A stretch of DNA of 64,000 nucleotides from JADKAV01 sp963818505 (GTDB taxonomy: Bacteria; Actinomycetota; Actinomycetes; S36-B12; UBA10799), in the NCBI GenBank assembly GCA_963818505.1, contig CAWFSJ010000005.1, positions 1,116,001 to 1,180,000 on the forward strand, given 5' to 3'. This document shows positions 53,003 through 63,413 of this stretch, piece by piece (the first letter of the stretch is position 1; every line of letters begins with the position of its first letter). The notes under the pieces are model-generated. The model saw only the letters and a list, made by a program, of their open reading frames with translations. It made no database searches and had not been told where the DNA came from. Position numbers and translations under genes: made by a program.

Positions 53003-53698
53003 GTGAGAATCCTGTACGTCTGCACAGCCAACATCTGCCGGTCGCCGTCGGCCGCCGCGCTGCTGACCGACGCCCGGATCGCCGGGGTGGAGGTCCGTTC
53101 CGCCGGCACCAACGCGGTCGTCGGGGCCCCCGCTTGTTCGATGGCCCCCGCACTGCGTGAGCGGGAGTCGGAGCACCAATCGCAGGCTTTGACCGCGGAA
53201 CTCGTCGAGTGGGCTGATTTGGTCCTGACTGCGGCGCGCGGTCACCAAGCCACGGTGATGGCCTTGGACCCCGGCGCGCGGGCCAAGACCTTCACGATTG
53301 TGCAGGCCGGCAGGCTTTCGGCCTGGCTGGTCTCCTCGGGCATGCTCGAGGCGGCGGAACAGCGCGCCGCAGACCCGCAAGGCTGGACTGAACGGTTCGA
53401 GGAAGGTGATCCGCGCCTGTTCGTGGTGCCCCTGCCCGAAGTGGGGGAACAAACGCAGGCTTGGCTTGTGGCTGAGCTCGATGCGGCTCGCGGACTGGCA
53501 CCTGCGCCGGCTCCGGTCGAACCGCAGGGCAGATTCCGGCGGCGCAAGGCCGGCGACGAGCCACATCCGGATGACATCCCCGATCCCCACGAACTCGGTC
53601 CCGGTTGGCACGAACCGGCAGGACAGAAGATCGCAGAGGCGACCGCGGAACTCGAGCTGGTGCTGCGAACGATCTGCGAGCCGCCTGCCGCTGGGTGA
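53003..53698 (+). CDS. Low-molecular-weight protein-tyrosine-phosphatase-like protein
   Basis: 231 aa from GTG 53003 with GAGGGGGTCC upstream. The P-loop CTANICRSP (Cx5R) sits at the start of the domain. The general-acid DP late in the domain is not obvious, and the C-terminal ~70 residues (FRRRKAGDEPHPDDIPDP) are extra and acidic. Arsenate reductase-type use of the fold cannot be excluded. Confidence 0.82.
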   Translation: MRILYVCTANICRSPSAAALLTDARIAGVEVRSAGTNAVVGAPACSMAPALRERESEHQSQALTAELVEWADLVLTAARGHQATVMALDPGARAKTFTIVQAGRLSAWLVSSGMLEAAEQRAADPQGWTERFEEGDPRLFVVPLPEVGEQTQAWLVAELDAARGLAPAPAPVEPQGRFRRRKAGDEPHPDDIPDPHELGPGWHEPAGQKIAEATAELELVLRTICEPPAAG

Positions 53699-53722
53699 TA
53701 ACGCGGAGGCGAGAATGCCGAC

Positions 53723-54973
53723 ATGGTGATCCCCGGCCGGCGTTGGTTGCCCTTCGTGGCGCTGGAGTCCGCGACGGTGTTCAGCGGTACGGCCAACGGG
53801 ATCTCGATGATCGCCTTCCCCTGGCTGATCCTGGAATTGACGGGCTCGGCCAGTGCGGCAGGCCTGCTCGGCGCGATAACCGCCCTGCCATTGCTGGTCT
53901 CGTTCTTGTTCGCGGGTGTCTTCGTGGACATGGTCGGCAGGCGCAAGGTCGCGGTGGTGTCCGACCTGTTGTCCATGACCTCCGTCGCGCTGGTGCCGAT
54001 CTTGAGCATCTGGTTCGACCTGACGTTCTGGCCATTGGCAGCACTCGCGGTACTCGGGGCCGTGTTCGACCCGGCGGGGATCAGCGCTCGCGAGTCGATG
54101 CTGCCCGAAGCGGCCCGCACTGCCGGTCTGGGCCTGGAACGCGCCAACGGAATCCACGAGGCGATCTGGGGTGCTGCCTACCTCATCGGGCCCGGGGTCG
54201 GAGGGTTGGCGATCGGGTTCTTCGGTGCGACCACCACCTTCTGGCTGTCCGCGGCGATGTTCTTGGTCGGGGCGCTCATCATGTTCGGTGTCCGGGTCCC
54301 CGGCGCCGGCCGACCCGCTGAACATGAACGGCCATCCGGGGTCTGGGCGTCGACGGTGGAAGGTGTCCGCTTCGTCTGGGACGACCGGGTCCTTCGCACT
54401 GTTGCCTTGGTGAGCATGGTGATCGTCGGGTTCTGGCTGCCGGTCGAAGGGGTCGTGCTCCCGGTCTACTTCGAAGACCTCGGGCAGCCCGAGCGCCTGG
54501 GCATCACGGTCATGGCGTTGTCGGCCGGAGGCATCGTGGGTGCGCTGCTCTACGGCGGCATCGGTGACCGTTTCAGTCGTCGCCTGGCCTTCGTGACCGC
54601 CATGTCAGGTGCCGGTTTCGCGGTGCTGGGCATGGCGTTGTTGCCGCCCTTCGTGCTGCTGGTGGTCTTCGCCGTGCTCGCCGGGCTCTTCTACGGTCCG
54701 GTCGGGCCGGTGGTGAACCTGATGATCCAGCACCGCTCACCGGGCCGGATGCGAGGCCGGGTTGTCGGTCTGCTCACCTCGGCTGCGTACGTCTCGGGCC
54801 CGATCGGCTACTTGATCAGCGGGCCGATGGTGGAGTTCCTGGGCCTGCAGCAGGCCTTCCTGATCATGGCCGCCGGGGTCACGGTTGTGGGCGTGTGGTC
54901 GTGGTTCCTGCCCTCGCTGCGCCACATGGACGACACCACCGGCCTGCCTGGCGAGGAATCCGGTCCTGGTTAG
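53723..54973 (+). CDS. MFS transporter
   Basis: 416 aa, 12 membrane helices, with DMVGRRK between helices 2 and 3 and GGIGDRFSRR between 8 and 9, of the drug-export-like (MFS_3) type. The substrate is unknown. The TAG stop (54971-54973) lies inside palindrome copy 4, so the repeat supplies the last codons. Confidence 0.88.
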   Translation: MVIPGRRWLPFVALESATVFSGTANGISMIAFPWLILELTGSASAAGLLGAITALPLLVSFLFAGVFVDMVGRRKVAVVSDLLSMTSVALVPILSIWFDLTFWPLAALAVLGAVFDPAGISARESMLPEAARTAGLGLERANGIHEAIWGAAYLIGPGVGGLAIGFFGATTTFWLSAAMFLVGALIMFGVRVPGAGRPAEHERPSGVWASTVEGVRFVWDDRVLRTVALVSMVIVGFWLPVEGVVLPVYFEDLGQPERLGITVMALSAGGIVGALLYGGIGDRFSRRLAFVTAMSGAGFAVLGMALLPPFVLLVVFAVLAGLFYGPVGPVVNLMIQHRSPGRMRGRVVGLLTSAAYVSGPIGYLISGPMVEFLGLQQAFLIMAAGVTVVGVWSWFLPSLRHMDDTTGLPGEESGPG

Positions 54974-55037
54974 AGGTTGTGCTGTTCGTTAGCAAAACAA
55001 CGCGTGGATTCGCTAACCAGGACCACAACCTCTAACC
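54968..55037. repeat. 70-bp palindromic repeat, copy 4
   Basis: The left arm resembles copies 2/3 (gtgctgtt, with two changes inside) and the right arm copy 1 (aaccaggaccacaacc), so it is a hybrid or ancestral form. Loop acaacgcgtgga is conserved. It overlaps the 3' end of the MFS gene. Confidence 0.93.
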
Positions 55038-55071
55038 AGGGCGCCCTGGGCCCCCGGGTTAGGGTTCAGGC

Positions 55072-56089
55072 ATGCCGGACCCCGTTGACTGGAACCTCGC
55101 CGCTGCGCTGGGTTCCAAGGTGGTGGGCGGCGGTCCGAAGCTGACACCCGAAGAAGCCGACCGGGTGGTCGCCGAGCTGTACTACTTGGCCAACGAGGCG
55201 ACACCGCTGGTCCAGGAGACCACAGGGCTCGATGCCTACCTGGCCAGCGACGTCAAGGTTGTCGACCGTCCGGAATGGATCCGCTCGAACATCGACAGTT
55301 TCCAGCGGATCAGCGAACCCCTGACCGAGCGTCTGGAGTCGTCCTCGGCCTTGACGCGCAACGTGGGCGCGAGGTTGACCGGAGCCCAACTTGGCCTCGT
55401 GCTCGGTTTCGTGGGTTCGCGGGTGCTCGGGCAGTTCGAGATCTTCACCGAGGACGACCCGCGGTTGCTGCTCGTAGCACCGAACATCGTGGCGGTCGAA
55501 CGCCACCTCGACGTGGTCCCGCGTGATTTCCGGTTGTGGGTGTGTGTGCACGAACAGACCCACCGGATCCAGTTCGCGGCCGCGCCGTGGTTGACCAACC
55601 ACTTGCTGGACAACATCCACGAGTACATGCGGCTTGCCGACATGACCACCCAGGAGTTGTTCGGCCGACTGGCCGCGGCGGTCAAGGCCATGCGCTCCGG
55701 CGACGAACCCGACGGCATCATCGGAGCGTTCCAAACCCCTGAGCAGAAGGCGGTGTTCGACCGTCTGACCGCCGTCATGAGCCTGCTCAGAGGGCCACGC
55801 CGACGTTGTGATGGACGACGTAGGGCCCAAGGCGATCCCCACGGTCAGGTTCATCCGCGCGGCGTTCCAGCAGAGGCGTGCGGCGGGGACCTCCGGGTGG
55901 GAGGGCTTCCTGCGGCGGTTGCTGGGGATGGATCTTAAAGCCAGGCAGTACGCCCAAGGTGCGACCTTCGTGCGCGCGGTGCTGGCTGAGGGGGGAATGC
56001 CCCGGCTCAACCTCGTCTGGGAGTCGGCGGCGAACCTGCCGAGCCGCGCCGAGATCGAGAACCCGCAACTGTGGCTTCGCCGGACCTGA
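55072..56089 (+). pseudogene. Zinc-dependent metallopeptidase (F420-biosynthesis-associated type), frameshifted
   Basis: A zincin-like protein normally found before tilS in actinobacteria. The N-terminal part reads cleanly to MSLL at ~55788, including HEQTHRIQF (HExxH zinc site). A single extra A at about 55789 (ctgctc-A-gagggccac) shifts the frame; the +1 frame then continues LLEGHADVVMDDVGPK through LWLRRT to 56089. The shift falls exactly before the conserved EGHAD motif. Unless programmed, it destroys the protein; a sequencing error is also possible. The stop overlaps the tilS start by 19 bp. Confidence 0.85.
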
Positions 56090-57057
56090 AGGCCGGCCCG
56101 GCGCTGCTTGCTGTGCGGCGGGCCGTGCGGGACAACTTGTCGGACCTGGCTGCTGACGACCTGGTCCTCGTCGCTTGTTCCGGTGGTGCCGATTCCCTGG
56201 CCCTCGCCGCTGGGACGGCGATCAGCGGACACCGTGCGGGGGCGGTGGTCATCGACCACGGGCTGCAGTCCGGTTCGGCTGAGGTGGCCGGGGTGGCGGC
56301 CGATCAATGCCGGGGCCTCGGGCTTGAGCCGGTTGTGGTGCGCCGCGTCGAGGTCGGCACACGCGGGGGGATGGAGGCGGCCGCGCGCACTGCTCGGTAC
56401 ACGGCTCTGCGCGAGGTCGCCGGGCAGACCGGTGCGCAGGCTCTGCTGCTGGCCCACACCCTGGACGACCAGGCGGAGACCGTGCTGCTGCGCCTGGCGC
56501 GAGGCTCCGGTGCGCGCAGCCTTGCGGCGATGGCGCCGGCGAGTGCCGACCTGCGGCGACCGCTGCTTGACCTGCGGCGCGACGTGGTCCGGGAAGCCTG
56601 CCGCGAGGCGGGCCTGGTACCCCACGAGGACCCGCACAACAGCCAGCTGGGTTTCGCGCGGGTGAGGGTGCGCAGCGACAGCCTGCCGCAGTTGCAGGCC
56701 GACCTGGGTGCGGACGTGGTGCTCGGTCTGGCTCGGTCGGCTGCGCTGCTGCGCGAGGACAACGTGGCGTTGGATGAGTGGGCCGGCCGGGTCGAATTCG
56801 ATCAAGACCCTGTAGCTGTGGACGTCGCCCAACTGGACCTGCCCCGGGCTGTACGGCTTCGTGTCCTGCGGCGGATGGCACTGGCCGCCGGCAGTCCCCC
56901 CGGGGCGATCACGCGCGATCACCTGGTCGCCGTTGCCTCGCTGGTCGAGCGCTGGAAGGGTCAAGGTCCGATCGATCTGCCAGGTGGTGTTCGCGCGCTG
57001 CGAAAGTCTGACAAGGTAGTCCTGCACCGAGCGCCCAGGAGGAACAGTGCGCGTTGA
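56071..57057 (+). CDS. tilS: tRNA(Ile)-lysidine synthase
   Basis: 328 aa from GTG 56071. N-type ATP pyrophosphatase P-loop SGGADS, VIDHGLQSGSAEVA, AHTLDDQAETVLLRL and RPLLDLRR are diagnostic. It modifies C34 of tRNA-Ile(CAU) to lysidine. The C-terminal domain is short, as usual in actinobacteria. It overlaps both the metallopeptidase and hpt. Confidence 0.95.
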   Translation: MASPDLKAGPALLAVRRAVRDNLSDLAADDLVLVACSGGADSLALAAGTAISGHRAGAVVIDHGLQSGSAEVAGVAADQCRGLGLEPVVVRRVEVGTRGGMEAAARTARYTALREVAGQTGAQALLLAHTLDDQAETVLLRLARGSGARSLAAMAPASADLRRPLLDLRRDVVREACREAGLVPHEDPHNSQLGFARVRVRSDSLPQLQADLGADVVLGLARSAALLREDNVALDEWAGRVEFDQDPVAVDVAQLDLPRAVRLRVLRRMALAAGSPPGAITRDHLVAVASLVERWKGQGPIDLPGGVRALRKSDKVVLHRAPRRNSAR

Positions 57058-57601
57058 CGACGTGGAGGGGGAGTTGGACGGCGTTCTCATCACCGCCGAT
57101 CAGTTGCGTGAGCGTTTGGCGCAGTTGGCCGCGCAGGTGGACCGGGACTACGGTGACAAGGACCTACTGATCGTCGGCGTCCTGAAGGGTGCGGTCATGG
57201 TCGTCGCCGACTTCGTGCGCGCCCTGTCCATCTCGGTGCAGATGGACTGGATGGCCGTCAGTTCCTACGGCTCGAGCACGAAGAGTTCCGGGGTCGTGCG
57301 GATCCTCAAGGACCTCGACACCGACCTCGGCGGCCGGCATGTGCTGATCGTGGAGGACATTCTCGACTCCGGGCTCACCCTGTCCTGGCTGCTGCGAAAC
57401 CTGCGCTCGCGTGGGGCTGCCAGCGTGGAGGTCCTCACCCTTCTGCGCAAACCGGATGCCATGCGCACCGAGGTCGAGGTGGCCTATCTGGGGTTCGATA
57501 TCCCGAACGACTTCGTCGTGGGCTACGGCTTGGACTACGCGGAGAAGTATCGCAATCTGGATTGCGTGGCGAGGCTCTCCCCGAAGGTCTACGAGGCGTA
57601 G
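57047..57601 (+). CDS. hpt: Hypoxanthine phosphoribosyltransferase
   Basis: 184 aa from GTG 57047. PRPP motif VLIVEDILDSGLTL, pyrophosphate loop GVLKGA, and the C-terminal FDIPNDFVVGYGLDYAEKYRNL. Purine salvage enzyme converting hypoxanthine or guanine and PRPP to IMP or GMP. Overlaps tilS by 11 bp. Confidence 0.96.
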   Translation: MRVDDVEGELDGVLITADQLRERLAQLAAQVDRDYGDKDLLIVGVLKGAVMVVADFVRALSISVQMDWMAVSSYGSSTKSSGVVRILKDLDTDLGGRHVLIVEDILDSGLTLSWLLRNLRSRGAASVEVLTLLRKPDAMRTEVEVAYLGFDIPNDFVVGYGLDYAEKYRNLDCVARLSPKVYEA

Positions 57602-57770
57602 GCGTACATTTCAGGTCGGAAGCAGGCCCGATCCGTACAAGATCAACCCGAAAAGGTCGGATTTGGCGGCGGTTTGCCCGGTTTGCGGCTTAATGGCGTT
57701 CGTTTCTGGTTGATCAAGGGGTGGCCCCAACCGCAAAAGTACACATGAGCAGAAACCAGTTTCGTGGGAC

Positions 57771-57798
57771 GGGAATGAGCGCCCGGTTGCCCACCGTT
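57771..57798 (+). promoter_or_regulatory. Possible SigH/SigR-type promoter of ftsH
   Basis: GGGAAT (57771-57776), 19 bp, then GTT (57796-57798), close to the actinobacterial SigR/SigH consensus GGAAT-N18/19-GTT. It is 15 bp upstream of the ftsH ATG, giving a very short leader. Confidence 0.4.
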
Positions 57799-57812
57799 CT
57801 ATCCTCGAAGGG

Positions 57813-59764
<1,952 letters not shown>

Positions 59765-59768
<4 letters not shown>

Positions 59769-60118
59769 GCCTGGTCACCGCCGGTCAGTTCCGCCAGGAC
59801 ACCGGTGTGACGGATCAGGAAAGCCCGCTCGTCGAGGCGCTTGCGCCGCAACCAGCTGGTCACCTCCTGATTGCATTTGCTCGCGTTGCACGACGGGCAA
59901 GCGGGCACGACGTTGGTCAGGGTGTAGCGCCCGCCACGTGAGATCGGAAGGACACAGTCGCGCTGCAAAGCGGTCCCCTCGGCACCGCAGTACGCGCACC
60001 CGCCCCACGCCTGAACCAGCGACTCCCAGTTGTCGTCGTCAAGGTCGTGCTCAACGCTGTCCATCCGCCGTTTCCGGCGCCGGGCAGCCCGCGCCCTGCG
60101 ACTGCTGCTGACCGCCAT
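59765..60118 (-). CDS. HNH endonuclease-like protein
   Basis: 117 aa from ATG 60118 (MAVSSSRRARAARRRKRR). Zinc cysteines CAYC and CPSC frame an HNH core. The first residue is altered: DCVLPISRGG replaces the common DHVVPLSRGG, so His is Cys. Asn residues in LTNVVPAC and CNASK are kept. The N terminus is highly basic. It may bind or nick DNA; catalysis is doubtful. Confidence 0.8.
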
Positions 60119-60209
60119 TGTGCGAGCGTAGTGCGCCGGGACCCGCTCGCGGGCTCTCGCGACACACCGCCCGGCTGCGTACTGGCCCGTCATCCTTCAG
60201 ACTGGACGA

Positions 60210-60812
60210 ATGACCGATCCGATCAGCATGCCTGACCGTGAGATCCCGCCCTACGACCAGCCCCGTGCCGAGGCGGCGATCCGTGAACTGCTCTACGCCG
60301 TGGGCGACGACCCCGAGCGTGACGGCCTGCAGGACACCCCGGCCCGGGTGGCCCGCATGTACGCCGAAGTGTTCGCCGGCATGCGGCAGTCCCCGCATGA
60401 GGTCCTGACCACGACCTTCGACCTGGCCCACGACGAGCTCGTGCTGGTGCGCGACATCGAGTTATGGAGTCATTGCGAACACCACCTCGTCCCCTTCTTC
60501 GGCAAAGCCCATGTCGGTTACATCCCGGCCGACGACGGCCGGATCACGGGCCTGAGCAAACTGGCCCGCCTTGTGGACGTCTACGCCAAACGCCCACAGG
60601 TTCAGGAGCGCCTCACCACCCAGATCGCTGATGCCCTGCAACAGATACTGCGCCCCAGGGGTGTCATCGTGGTGATCGAAGCCGAGCACCTGTGCATGGC
60701 CATGCGCGGTATCCACAAGCCCGGTTCCAGCACGACCACCAGCGCTGTGCGCGGCCAACTGCGCGACTCCGCCACCCGCGCCGAGGCGATGTCCTTGATC
60801 CTCGCGCGATGA
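60210..60812 (+). CDS. folE: GTP cyclohydrolase I
   Basis: 200 aa. Zinc/active-site features SHCEHHLVPFFGKAHVGYIP and CMAMRGIHKPGSSTTTSAVRG. First step of folate synthesis: GTP to dihydroneopterin triphosphate. First gene of a fol operon; its stop overlaps the folP ATG (ATGA). Confidence 0.97.
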   Translation: MTDPISMPDREIPPYDQPRAEAAIRELLYAVGDDPERDGLQDTPARVARMYAEVFAGMRQSPHEVLTTTFDLAHDELVLVRDIELWSHCEHHLVPFFGKAHVGYIPADDGRITGLSKLARLVDVYAKRPQVQERLTTQIADALQQILRPRGVIVVIEAEHLCMAMRGIHKPGSSTTTSAVRGQLRDSATRAEAMSLILAR

Positions 60813-61615
60813 CGCTGGTCATGGGCGTGCTCAACGTCACGCCCGACTCGTTCAGCGACGGCGGGCGGTTCGTTGACGCCCAGGACGCCGTCGACGCTGG
60901 CCGGCGTATGGCCAAGCAGGGTGCCGCGTGGATCGACGTCGGCGGTGAGTCGACCCGTCCGGGTGCGCAACGAGTGAGCCTGGAGACCGAACTCGAGCGG
61001 GTCGTTCCGGTTGTTGCGGGGCTGGCGACGGAAGGCATCGCTGTGAGCATCGACACGACCCGCTCGGTTGTAGCCCGGGCCTGTGTTGGTGCCGGCGCGC
61101 GGATGGTCAACGACGTGAGCGGGGGACTTGCCGACCCGGGGATTCTCGAGACAGTGGCCGACTTGGGCGTGGATTACGTGGCCATGCACTGGCGCGCCCA
61201 TTCGGCGTTCATGCAGGACTTCACCGCCTACTGCGATGTTCTCGAGGAAGTCGCCGCGGCCCTGGAGGAACGCCTGCAGGCGTGCCAGGCCGCCGGAATC
61301 GATCCACGGCGCGTCATCCTGGATCCGGGTCTGGGTTTCGCCAAGGAGGCTCACCACAACTGGGAGTTGCTCGCGGGCCTGCCGCGGTTGCAGCAGATCG
61401 GACCTCGCGTTCTCGTGGGTGCCTCCCGCAAACGTTTCCTGGGGGCCTTGCTGGAGGACGACGGTCAAGCCCGGCCCACATCCGAGCGCGACATCGCGAC
61501 GGCGTCGATCAGTGCGCTGGCGGCCATGGGCGGGGTCTGGGGTGTGCGGGTCCATGATGTGGTGGGCAGCATGGATGCGATTAAGGTCGCACAAGCGTGG
61601 CAGGAGGCGACATGA
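60809..61615 (+). CDS. folP: Dihydropteroate synthase
   Basis: 268 aa from ATG 60809. MGVLNVTPDSFSDGG, GGESTRPGA, NDVSGG, DPGLGFAK and SRKRFLG are the DHPS loops. Condenses pABA with dihydropterin pyrophosphate. Overlaps folE and folB by 4 bp each. Confidence 0.97.
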   Translation: MTLVMGVLNVTPDSFSDGGRFVDAQDAVDAGRRMAKQGAAWIDVGGESTRPGAQRVSLETELERVVPVVAGLATEGIAVSIDTTRSVVARACVGAGARMVNDVSGGLADPGILETVADLGVDYVAMHWRAHSAFMQDFTAYCDVLEEVAAALEERLQACQAAGIDPRRVILDPGLGFAKEAHHNWELLAGLPRLQQIGPRVLVGASRKRFLGALLEDDGQARPTSERDIATASISALAAMGGVWGVRVHDVVGSMDAIKVAQAWQEAT

Positions 61616-61965
61616 GCGACACCATCAGCGTCATGGGGATCAAGGCGCGGGGTTTCCACGGGGTTCTGGCGTTCGAGCGCGAGATCGGGCAGACCTTCGC
61701 CGTCGACGTCCAGATGCACGTGGATACGTCCGCGGCAGCGGCCACCGACGACTTGACCCGCACGGTCGACTATGGCGCGGTCAGCACGCAGGTGGCGGCG
61801 ATCATCAGCGGCCCCCCGTTCCAACTCATCGAGACGCTGGCGGCCAGGATCGCCGAACGCGTCCTTGCCTTCGACGGCGTCGAGCAGGTCAGCGTCACCA
61901 TCCACAAGCCGTACGCCCCGGTCACCGAGATCTTCGACGACGTGGTCGTGCGGATCACCAGATGA
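61612..61965 (+). CDS. folB: Dihydroneopterin aldolase
   Basis: 117 aa from ATG 61612. GIKARGFHGVLAFERE, TVDYGAV, LIETLAARIAE and VTIHKPYAPV give the FolB active site (Tyr, Glu, Lys). Overlaps folP and folK. Confidence 0.96.
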   Translation: MSDTISVMGIKARGFHGVLAFEREIGQTFAVDVQMHVDTSAAAATDDLTRTVDYGAVSTQVAAIISGPPFQLIETLAARIAERVLAFDGVEQVSVTIHKPYAPVTEIFDDVVVRITR

Positions 61966-62459
61966 CCCGGGTCGCGCTGTCGATCGGCGCCAACCTCGGC
62001 GACCGCCTTGACGCGCTGCAGTTCGCCGTCGAGGTTCTGGCTGAACTGGGCCTGATCGCCGCGGTGTCGCAGGTGTACGAGACGGACCCGGTCGGCGGAC
62101 CCGAGCAGCCGGACTACCTCAATGCCGTGGTCGTACTGGACACAGACCAAACACCTGAGCAGGTGCTGGCGGCTGCACACCGCGCTGAACAGGGGAAGGC
62201 CCGCACGCGGCAGGTGCGTTGGGGGGCGCGAACGCTGGACGTGGATGTGCTGGCCTACGGGGATCTGGTCAGGGTTGAACCTGAACTGACTTTGCCCCAC
62301 CCGCGGGCAGCGGAACGAGCGTTCGTGATGATCCCGTGGGCGCAGATAGACCCTGAATTCCGGCTACCGGACGGCCGCACGGTTGCCGAGGTCCGGGCAC
62401 TGCTGTCCGACGACGGCGTTCGCCGGATCGGCCGGCATCTGCGTACAGTGGAGCCGTGA
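61962..62459 (+). CDS. folK: HPPK, 6-hydroxymethyl-dihydropterin pyrophosphokinase
   Basis: 165 aa from ATG 61962. SIGANLGDR, ETDPVGGPEQPDYLNAVV, RWGARTLDVDVLAYG and LPHPRAAERAFVMIPW are the classical HPPK motifs. Overlaps folB and the DUF3180 gene by 4 bp. Confidence 0.96.
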   Translation: MTRVALSIGANLGDRLDALQFAVEVLAELGLIAAVSQVYETDPVGGPEQPDYLNAVVVLDTDQTPEQVLAAAHRAEQGKARTRQVRWGARTLDVDVLAYGDLVRVEPELTLPHPRAAERAFVMIPWAQIDPEFRLPDGRTVAEVRALLSDDGVRRIGRHLRTVEP

Positions 62460-62956
62460 CACCGACCAGCGCGCGCCTGCTAGTCACACTCGGTGTCCTC
62501 GGCGCGGTGGGTGGCTGGGTCGTCGCCGACCTGATCGACCGGATCGCCGGACGCACGGTGCCTGTTCCTTGGACCGCACCGGCAACCTTGTTCATCCTCG
62601 CGATCGCGCTGGTCATCTGGGCGTTCGGGATGCGACGCAAACTCAGTGAAGGCCCAGTCGACCCGTTCGTGGCAGCACGCACGGCGGCGTTGGCGATGGC
62701 GGCCTCTCGAACCGGTGCGATTGCAACAGGGGTGTACGCGGGCTTCCTCGTGTGGTTCGCCGGACAGTGGTTCATCGAGATCTCCCGGTACCGCGGTTAC
62801 GCCTCCTTGGCCGCGGTCATCGCAGGCCTCGGGGTTGTTGCAGCTGCCCTGTGGCTGGAGCGGATCTGCCGGATCAAGGGCGATTCCGACGACGATGATG
62901 ACGGGCACACCGACACCGACTCCAGCGCCGATTGGGTGCATCCGAGGGTCGGCTAG
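62456..62956 (+). CDS. DUF3180 family membrane protein
   Basis: 166 aa from GTG 62456, four membrane helices, Asp-rich C-terminal tail (DSDDDDDGHTDTDS). DUF3180 genes follow folK in many actinobacteria; function unknown. Confidence 0.9.
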   Translation: MTPTSARLLVTLGVLGAVGGWVVADLIDRIAGRTVPVPWTAPATLFILAIALVIWAFGMRRKLSEGPVDPFVAARTAALAMAASRTGAIATGVYAGFLVWFAGQWFIEISRYRGYASLAAVIAGLGVVAAALWLERICRIKGDSDDDDDGHTDTDSSADWVHPRVG

Positions 62957-62965
62957 AGTCGGGGC

Positions 62966-63250
62966 ATGGCCCAGGCTCTTGAGGATCTCCCGTACGAAGA
63001 ACTGCGACACCAGGCGTTCGAACTTGCGGAGAAACGCCACGACATCAGCTTCTTCTACGACCTGCTGACCCACACCCAGTCCCTGGAGAACGTGTCCGAC
63101 GAGGGCGGGTCACTCGGCGACATCTCCGGCTCGCTGGTCGGGTTGATCAACGCGGCCAAGGAGGCCTTCGGTCACGAGCAGGTCGGCGACCTTGAGCCTC
63201 TGTTCGTGGCCCGTTTCGCCACCTACATCCGCGAGCACGGCGGGAAGTAA
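62966..63250 (+). CDS. Conserved small protein, unknown function
   Basis: 94 aa, acidic and helical (MAQALEDLPYEELRHQAFEL start). No recognised domain. It lies 9 bp after the DUF3180 stop, so it probably belongs to the fol operon. No membrane helix or Cys is seen. Confidence 0.75.
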   Translation: MAQALEDLPYEELRHQAFELAEKRHDISFFYDLLTHTQSLENVSDEGGSLGDISGSLVGLINAAKEAFGHEQVGDLEPLFVARFATYIREHGGK

Positions 63251-63413
63251 CCCTGCGCCTCTTCGTTTGTGACGTTGTTGCGGGCCGGCCTGGCCGGTTG
63301 TTGTCTTGTTGCTGAGTTTCGGGGTTGGAATCGGCAACAACGCGACAGTGGAGATTCGCGGGCCGTAACAACGCGACAATCCAAGGCACTGGCGGCCAGA
63401 CGCAGCCCCCCGA
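63251..63413. repeat. Intergenic imperfect inverted repeat
   Basis: gtgacgttgttgcgggcc (about 63269-63286) pairs imperfectly with gggccgtaacaacgcgac near 63360, and gttgttgc/gcaacaac also pair within. It lies between convergent genes and may act as a terminator region. Confidence 0.5.

Noticed and set aside
57602..57812. Short upstream ORF (MSARLPTV...) overlapping the ftsH start
   Set aside because: No RBS, and the proposed promoter would place the transcription start downstream of its ATG.
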